DNA of 64,000 nt from Zygaena filipendulae (taxonomy: Eukaryota; Arthropoda; Insecta; Lepidoptera; Zygaenidae): the NCBI GenBank assembly GCA_907165275.2, contig OU015655.1, positions 8,816,501-8,880,500 on the forward strand. Direction: 5' to 3'. Shown in pieces: positions 42,401-51,400 of this stretch. The notes under the pieces were generated by a model. That model searched no databases, was not told the DNA's origin, and saw only the letters and a program-made list of their open reading frames with translations. The first letter of the stretch is position 1, and every line of letters starts with the position of its first letter. The position numbers and the translations under genes were made by a program.

Positions 42401-45400
42401 ATACAAACCGCACCGAATTGTGACGTCACGCGAAATTTCAACTCAATGTATCTCTGTTATTTTTTGAGTACGTAAAAAAAGAAAAAATACGTGTCCAATA
42501 CTTTTTACTAATCTACACGACGGACTAAAAAAAATTTTTTCGTCAAGTAGCCAATTGTAGAAGTCTTGAAATTAGAGGCACTGGCATCTTACTAAATGCT
42601 AAACTGTCGTCACCCCACCTAGGTTTGCCGAAGAACTCATCAGGCGACGTGGCGTCCTTTCGCGGCTGGCCGGCGCTACAGTGGGTGTCGACAGAGAAGC
42701 TTCCCCGGCCCCCCCGCGACTGGATCCCCCCGCCGCGCCCCGCCGAGGACAGCCCCGCCCACATCGAGCACACGTCCGCCGCTGACGGCTCGGCCATGGG
42801 TGTTATCGTCTCAAGGTATGACACTTGACGCGCTGTTGTACTCTTTTATTCCCATGTGAAATCCGGTATGAGAAAATGATAAAACTATATGAATCTAGTT
42901 TAACCGCCGCACTCAGAGTCAACTTTAATGATTACTTTGTTAAGTATAGATTTTTAAAACAAAATCGCCGCAATCAGAGACGTTCAGTAAATTAATGTTA
43001 ATTGGCATTTAATGAGATAAAACTTAATTAGTTAAATGCCACTTAACATTAATTTTAAAAACTTGTCTGACGGCAGTTTAGTTTTAAAAATCTATACTTA
43101 ACTAAGTAATCATTAAAGTCGACTCTGAGTGCGGCGGTAAATCTTCGCAGTAAAACTACAGCTGCAGTACGAAAGGTAATTTTCAAAAATTTCGCTACCT
43201 AGAGCAAGATTCGCGCAGTTCAGCCTTTTCACCCCCATCCCCGTAATATCACGATATATGAAAGACGTGCTTCTGGAGTCAAAAACATGATATTATTATG
43301 AAGTTATCACGTTACTAATAAACCACTGCACTGACTTTTATATTTATTAGATTAAATTATTATAGATATTAATCATTCCTAACACTAGGAGAAATCATGC
43401 CTAAAGCGTGGAGGCAATGACCATGTTTTTGTAGCCTTAACTTATTAAGGCTACAAGGTTAAGACGAAAGTATAATAAAAAGATCATGAGCACGCATAGC
43501 AGGTACTTTTTTATTTAACGAGGAGATGATTTTATTTAGAAGATATTTGTAAAATACCTAATATATTACTGGTATTGTGTTATGTATGTGCAACTTGAAG
43601 AAAAGGTATGTTTTAGTGTAAAAACTTGCTGTGGAAGACACACGCTTTTGGATAGGCTCTTCTCGCTCCTTTTTGCCGTGGATGCAGTAAAGCTATCACT
43701 TATCTATTCTTTGTAACCTACATGATAAATATACGAATTTACTATTTGACTGTTAATTGTTAATTCCAACTAAAAGTATTCTTCGTATATTTCTGTCATC
43801 ATGCTTAAGAGTTAGGACACTTCATAGGATCATTTGTCGGTCATTGCACTGAGTAGAACTGATATTTTCTTGCCGCAGCGATGTTATTTTACAATCACTT
43901 TGCAATGCATTTAAATTACAAATTCTGCAGTGACTAATGATCGAGTTGTGAAATGTACTTGTAAGATTTATAAATACAATCTTACGAGTGTATATCTTAT
44001 AAACTTTTAACAAAGCTCTTTATCTGAACAAATTATGAACATAGGTAAAGAACCAGTTGTAATTAGACAATAATTTTATGATAAGAACGTTTTAAATGCA
44101 TAACGCGCCAACAGTTTTGACTAAGTAAAAACATAACCGTTTAATACATTTCTTTAGTGTGTAATCATCGACCACACAGCCCATAGACGCCTAATGTTTG
44201 ATTTTGCGTATTGAATGCATTCTGGCAACTAGCTGAGGTAAGATGAAGCGGGGTTGCAACGCCGTGATTGGCTAATTCAAGGCCACACGCGCTAGTTACA
44301 CGCCGTGATTGGCTAATTCAAGGCCACACGCGCTAGTTACACGCGCCACGAAACGTTGGAAAGAAATAGATTAATTTACGCAACGGGAAAGAATGAGACG
44401 GCACGATAGTTTGAGTATTTGTTTTAAAACCACGACCAGTGAACCGTGAACTCCGTACTTGCGAAAAAATTTGTTGATTTCCTTGTTTCTCATAAACAAA
44501 TAAAGATAATAGTTACTTACAAGTGAAATGTTATCCCATCTTTCTCCATATTAGTTGTGTTGCTTTTTTTACCGCACCATTTAATGCTACACTGAGGCAT
44601 TTTGAGTTTTTTTTAGCACTTCCTTTATGCACTCCGATCGTGTTGACAGGTCACAGTAGTGGTCGACACTGATTGAGTATTTCCGCGCGGACATTTATAT
44701 CGGAACTATAAGTCAGATGTGTTGTCAGGAGCCATTCGCCTGTTATTAGGCGTCTATGGGCTGTGTGGTCGATGTGTGTGATGAATAGTTTTGTGTGCGA
44801 AAATCACTCAGGCGACACTGGTGTTTATCAATAAATGCACTTTCTTTCTTTTCCTTTTTGTTTTCATACTAAACTAAGTTATTGACCCTTCTTTATACTA
44901 TCTTCTGTTCTGTGGGTGAGATGCTCTTTAGTTGTTAACACGTTTGACTAAGAATTCTGTTGTCAGGGCGTCGATGTTGTCGCACTGCCGCATGCTGTCA
45001 GTGGCGTGCAACTACACGGAGGGCGAGCACATGGTGTGCGTGCTGGACTTCAAGCGCGAGACGGGCCTGTGGCACGCGGTGCTGACGAGCGTGCTCAACG
45101 GCATGCACGTCATATTCATACCGTACGCGCTGATGAAAGTCAGCCCCGCTTCATGGATGCACATGATCACCAAGTACAGGTGAGTCCACTCAAATATCAT
45201 ATTTATCCACTCAGCTGTGATCTCCCAAAGTATCGCCACAAGGACCGGTTCTGCGCTTCCCACGTCCAATAGTGTCCCGCGACCTTTGCTAAGTCGTCGG
45301 TCCACCTTTTAGAGGGTCTACTCACGCTGCGTGTTCCGGTGCGTGGTCGCCACTCGAGAACTTATCTGATCTTTTCTGATTTCCAGTTTGGGTGTGTTTT

Positions 45401-48400
45401 CTATGTAATAATATGCATATTATGTATTCAATATCATATATTCAAATCTGTATAATCTGTTGTTATTAGAGAATTTAAACAAATTTTTTGACATGACTAC
45501 TTTATTTCTTTAAAATCATGTAAATCATGGCAACAAAGTTATTAATTCTTTATCAAATAGTCACAGTAAAAATTATTTACAAACAAATGATCGGATTCTC
45601 CGTACACAATGCAAACTTGTCATTGTTTTGTTGTTACGAATTCAATGTACGAGGCGAGATGCGGCCTTTTTTCAATTCGATAACAATATATAATTATACT
45701 GTAAATAAGCCTATTTCGTTGTATCTGTATAAACACGTGTACTCGGATGTACGCCGCGTTGGGGAGATGCACGCACCAACAGCTGCTCAGCGATTGTGTT
45801 AACTGAGTCAGCGTCGCGTCGCCTCGCCTCGCCTCGCCTCGGTTCGTTGCAACGAAGTTCAATTTGTGACTTACTCAATTTACTCTGCCACCTACGTCGA
45901 TGACGAAGTTTATTAGGCGATGCTTCATATATCTATATTAATACTGTAATATGCACTTATTTATATTCTGCCGTCTGTCGCCCTCTTAGGACTTCTTTCT
46001 AATATCTAAAAAGCTATTTACAAAAACTGCTGTACCCCGCGGTTTCGCTGCTTGAAACGGTTTTATATAAATTTTTTTTTTCCCGACGTCCGACTTGAAT
46101 GAAACAAAGCCTGTACGTTGCTCCAAGCTAAGCTTAATCTACCTGTGAAAACCTCATGATAATCCGTTCAGTAGTTTCAGAGATTAGCGTGAACAGACAG
46201 ATAGACAAAAGAATTTTTAAAACTTTTTGTTGTTTTTGGTAAAAATATTCAAAGTACAGAATCGCGGATTGTACTCTTTTATACAGTATAGATATCGCTG
46301 CTTAATCTACCACAAATCAAAATTTATGCTTATATCTCTCTCTAGCTAGCTTTTTAGCTAGCTCTAGCATTCAATTTATTATAAAATTTATAAAACTACT
46401 TATAGCATTTAATGTTGCTTAGAAATAAGCTTCTAACGAGTTATAATAATATACAAATATATTCGATATAAAATAATAAAGCTTTAAATAAAAATTGTCT
46501 TTTTTTTCTTTGATTTTCTGTAAATAGGCGTCATTTTCATTTGTGGTAGTATGAAAATTGCCTAGCGATATAATATGTGACCATAACTTGTTCACGTTGT
46601 ATGCAGGGCGTGCGTGGCGATAGTGAAGTCGCGCGACCTGCACTGGGGGTTGCTCGCGACGCGGGACCACAAGGAGATATCGCTGAGCTCGCTGCGGATG
46701 CTGCTCGTGGCCGACGGAGCCAACCCGTGGTCGCTCTCCTCGTGCGACCAGTTCCTCTCCGTGTTCCAGAGCAAAGGTACGAGCTAACAACCGCAGGGAA
46801 ATCGAAGTGCTCTCAATAAAGAATGCCATAAATCGTGATAGACGACACGACGTAACGATTAAAGAAAATGACGACGACTTTGACACCTGGAGTAACAGAC
46901 CAACTGTAGGACATTTTTTCAGCGACGAGAGTTAGTTTCATTCGAAGTTGAAGCACATAACCAATCAATCAAAAGGCATGGTATTGGCAAGGTGCAAAGC
47001 GGGTGGAGGGAGTAGCATAAACGATCACAGCGCTCGCTACGGCTAAAATTGACATTTTCGTCGCTGACTTGAGCTGTCAAATCCATATTGCAGTGAACAT
47101 TTTTTAATCGTTTTTGAGATAAATTTAATATGGTCCTAGTAAGATATGTTATTGTGCATTGTAATCACACCAAGAAGAATAGCGACTGTCAATTTTACCA
47201 ATTTCCAAGACTGTGGTGGAAACGAGACCAAAGAAATAAGTGGATAATTGCCGTAAGAAAAAAAAAGTAAGCCACAGTAAGCTCATTTCTCACTGAAAAC
47301 AACAATTTTAATGTTATTGGCAATAATATTACTGACTACCATCGTTAGTCAGTAATTTATTGTCAGTATTTTAATGTTATTGGCAATAATATTACAGACA
47401 CCGTTTGAATTCCACGAGTGCGGTTGAATGCGGCTATGATTGCGGTTCTGTGACTAATATTAACACTGTACGTTGGATGCGGTGCGTCAGGTGTGCGCGG
47501 CGACGCGATCTGCCCTTGCGCGTGCAGCAGCGAGTCGCTGACGGTGTGCGTGCGGCGCGCGGGCCGCGGCGGCTCGTCGGCGGGCCGCGGCGTGCTCTCC
47601 ATGTCCGGCCTCTCCTACGGCGTGGTGCGCGTCGACGCCGAGAACTCGCTCACATCGCTCACGCTGCAGGACTGCGGCCAAGTTATGCCCTCCTGTGAGT
47701 AAATACACTTATAATAAACTTTGCTTTCCGTAAAAATTTGAGATAAAATGTACCCTATGCTCTTTTATGTACCCCTCTGACATCATCATCACTATATCGG
47801 CCGAAAGACGTTCACTGCTAGATACAGGCCTCTCCCAAGGGTCGCCACGACGGCCGGTTCTGCGCTCCCCGTATCCAATGCCTTCCTGCGACTTTCACCA
47901 AGTCGTCAGTCCACCTCGTAGTGAGCCTAAGCACGCTGTTTTTCGGTTCGTGGTCGCCACTCGAGAACTTGTGTGTGTATGCATAATTTCATGACGATCG
48001 GTTGTGTATATTTATGGCCTGAAAGCGTAACAAACGAACAAACTCACATTCGCATTGATAATGATGTCACAGGTAATAAAATAAACAAGTTGGTTTGTAA
48101 GTTCTCCTCATGTGAACTACAAGAAGTACGTATTAATCGAAAATAAAATTTATGTACAATATGAGTACTGTGTTTCACTATAGCGGTGATAGTAGTTGTG
48201 AAGATGGAAGGTCCGGCTTACTTGTGCAAGACCGACGAAGTGGGCGAGATATGCGTGCTGTCCGGGGCGACGGGGTCCGGGTACTGGGGCTTGCCCGGAC
48301 TCACCAACACCGTGTTCCGGGTGCAGCCACTGGACGCCGACGGCGAAGCGATCGGCGAAGAGCACTACGTCCGCAGCGGCCTGCTGGGATTCCTGGGGCC

Positions 48401-51400
48401 GGGTGGTGAGTGCGCCAATTTTCACAGAGTTATAGAAATACTAGCTTTTGCCCGCGGCCTCGCTCGCGTTTTGTGTAGATTTTACTAACCAATTTAATAT
48501 CCTTTTGGGAACAGTACTTTTTTCGCGATGAAAAGTACCTTGTGTCCCTTTCTTTACCCCTAAGAACGTGTACATATGATAATCATAGACATCATTCACA
48601 TCATAGACAATCATAAACATCATAGATTTTGGTCGGTTACCACGAAAGCAGCTTATAGTTTAGAGTGGGATCGATTATAACTATGTGAACTTGGGAAGTG
48701 GATTATCATTATTATTTAAAACTCTCTTTAAAAATTAAATGTACAGTTTATGTCAAAAATAAACAAATTCGCAAAAGAGATTGTCAATCTAAATTCTAAA
48801 TACTAATACATTTGATGATAATGATAATTAAAATATCATGTTTAACAATAGTTGTCCTGCGAAATGCCCTCGCGGTGTGCAGGTTTGGTGTTCGTGTGCG
48901 GCTCCCGCGACGGCCTGATGACGGTGACGGGCCGCAAGCACAACATGGACGACATAATCGCGACCGTGCTCGCCGTGGAGCCGATGAAGTTCATATACCG
49001 GGGCCGCATCGCCGTGTTCCCGGTGCGCGTGCTGCGCGACGAGCGCATATGCATCGTCGCCGAGCAGCGGCCCGACTGCGGCGAGGAGGAGGTCAGCCGA
49101 TACACGATCCGCACGCGGCATCTAACGACAAGGGAGACGGGGACTCGGTGAAGGTTGTGGCGATCCTCGGGGGAGGCTGATGTGATGATGATGATAATAC
49201 AACAACACATATTTCACTGTATACATACTTTGTTGATATAATTCGAATGGGCGTGATGACAAGGCATAAAAATCCGTCAGTTAGATAGTAAAAAAATAAT
49301 AGCCACGTATTTTTTGCTTTTTCGAATTATTGAAAAAATACTTGGATAACACGCACTACAGTTTAAGAAAAGAGTTGTATGGGCAGTCGCGACGTAATCG
49401 TCATAACCAAGTGTAAAGTGTACCTAGGTGTGACGTCACACGACAAGTGAGGTAAACGATGACGCGGCAACAAAGTCTGTATTTATTGACGCTACTCAAA
49501 CCTAATACGTTCTCAAATATTGTGTCGCTCGTTGCGCTGAAAACTGAAACTACAGCTAGAACTGTGAGTCTTCAAGCACTATTGTAACAGAAGTCATAAT
49601 AATCATTCCGCAGTCGTTCCAGTGGATGTCGCGCGTGTTGCAAGCGGTGGACTCCATCCACCAGGTGGGTATCTACTGCCTGGCGCTGGTGCAGCCCAAC
49701 TATCTGCCGAAGACGCCGCTGGGGGGCATCCACCTCAGCGAGTGCAAACGCCGCTTCCTCGAGGGCACGCTGCACCCCGCCAACGTGCTCATGTGCCCGC
49801 ACACGTGCGTCACCAATCTGCCCAAACCGAGAGAAATACATTCGGGTACGTACCTACTGTTCTTTATAATACAATAGCTGTGCCCGCGGTTTAACCCGCG
49901 GTAATTTCGGATTTCCCGCGGGAATTCCGGGGTCAAAGGTCAAAGTACCCTATGTCACTCAGGATCACTGTAGCTTCCTATAAGTGAAAGAATTTTCAAA
50001 ATCGGTTCCAGACATTATAGCCTAACAAACTCCGGAGTTCCCGCGGGAATTCTGGGATAAAAGTACCCTATTTCACTCAGGACTGCCGTAGCTTTCTGTA
50101 GGTGAAAAAATTTTCAAAATCGGTCCAGTAAATCCAGAGATTACCCCATACAACGTCACAAACTCACAATTCAAAAACTTGAGCTCTTTATAATATTAGT
50201 ATAGATGTACTCTAAAGTATCTAGTTAAATTATACATTCACACTATATCTCTTACAGATGTGGGTCCCGCGTCAGTCATTGTGGGTAACTTAGTTCAGGG
50301 TAATCGCTTGGCCTCCGCTCAGGGCCGAGACATGGGTTACACTGACGAGTCTGATGCTGCTCGAAAGGTACGGTTTTTTTTTTATTATACCCATAAATGT
50401 GTTTTATATTATGAATATTGTAATTTGAAAGTGATATCGTTATTGTTTCCTTTTTTGTCCACAGTACCAGTTCATATCACAAATCTTGAGGTGGCGCGCT
50501 CAGAGCACATCGGACCACGTGATATTTACATTGCTCAATTCCAAGGGAGCCGTCAGCAAAGTGTTGACTTGCGCCGAGTTGCATAAGAAGGCCGAGAGGA
50601 TCGGCAACCTGCTGCTGGAGAAGGGGCGCGTCAACACCGGTGACCACGTTGCGCTGATATTCCCGCCGGGGTTGGACCTGATTTGCGCGTTCTACGGCTG
50701 CCTGTACGTGGGCGCCGTGCCGGTCACCATTCGCCCACCGCACCCGCAGAACCTGCACACCACGCTGCCCACGGTGCGGATGATCGTCGACGTCAGCCAG
50801 GCGACCCTCGTGCTCTCCAACCAGTCTGTGATAAAACTGCTACGCTCCAAGGAGGCCAGCAATGTGCTCGACAGCAAGGCCTGGCCCATCACCCTCGACA
50901 CCGACGACATGCCCAAGAAGAAACTGCCGATCCTCTACAGAGCACCGACAGCGGAAATGCTCGCGTATCTAGACTTCAGTGTGTCCACGACGGGGATGCT
51001 GGCCGGCATCAAAATGTCGCACGCCGCCGTCACGTCGCTGTGCAGGTCGATGAAGATCGCTTGCGAGTTGTACCCCTCGCGGCACATAGCGCTCTGTCTC
51101 GACCCCTACTGCGGCTTAGGGTTCGCGCTCTGGTGCCTCAGCAGCATTTACTCCGGCCACCATTCGATCCTCATCCCACCCTCCGAAGTTGAAATAAACC
51201 CGGCTCTGTGGCTCAGTGCCGTCTCCCAGTTCAAAGTTCGCGACACGTTCTGTTCGTACGGAGTGATGGAGTTGTGTACCAAAGGTTTAGGTAGTTCAGT
51301 GAACCAGCTCAAAAGCAAAGGCATAAACTTGGCCTGCGTGAGAACATGCGTCGTGGTAGCCGAAGAGCGGCCCAGGATCAACTTGACCAATTCGTTCTCG

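Noticed and set aside
50683..51192. 169-codon arginine- and histidine-rich plus-strand frame
   Set aside because: It is an out-of-frame shadow of DIP2 exon 17.
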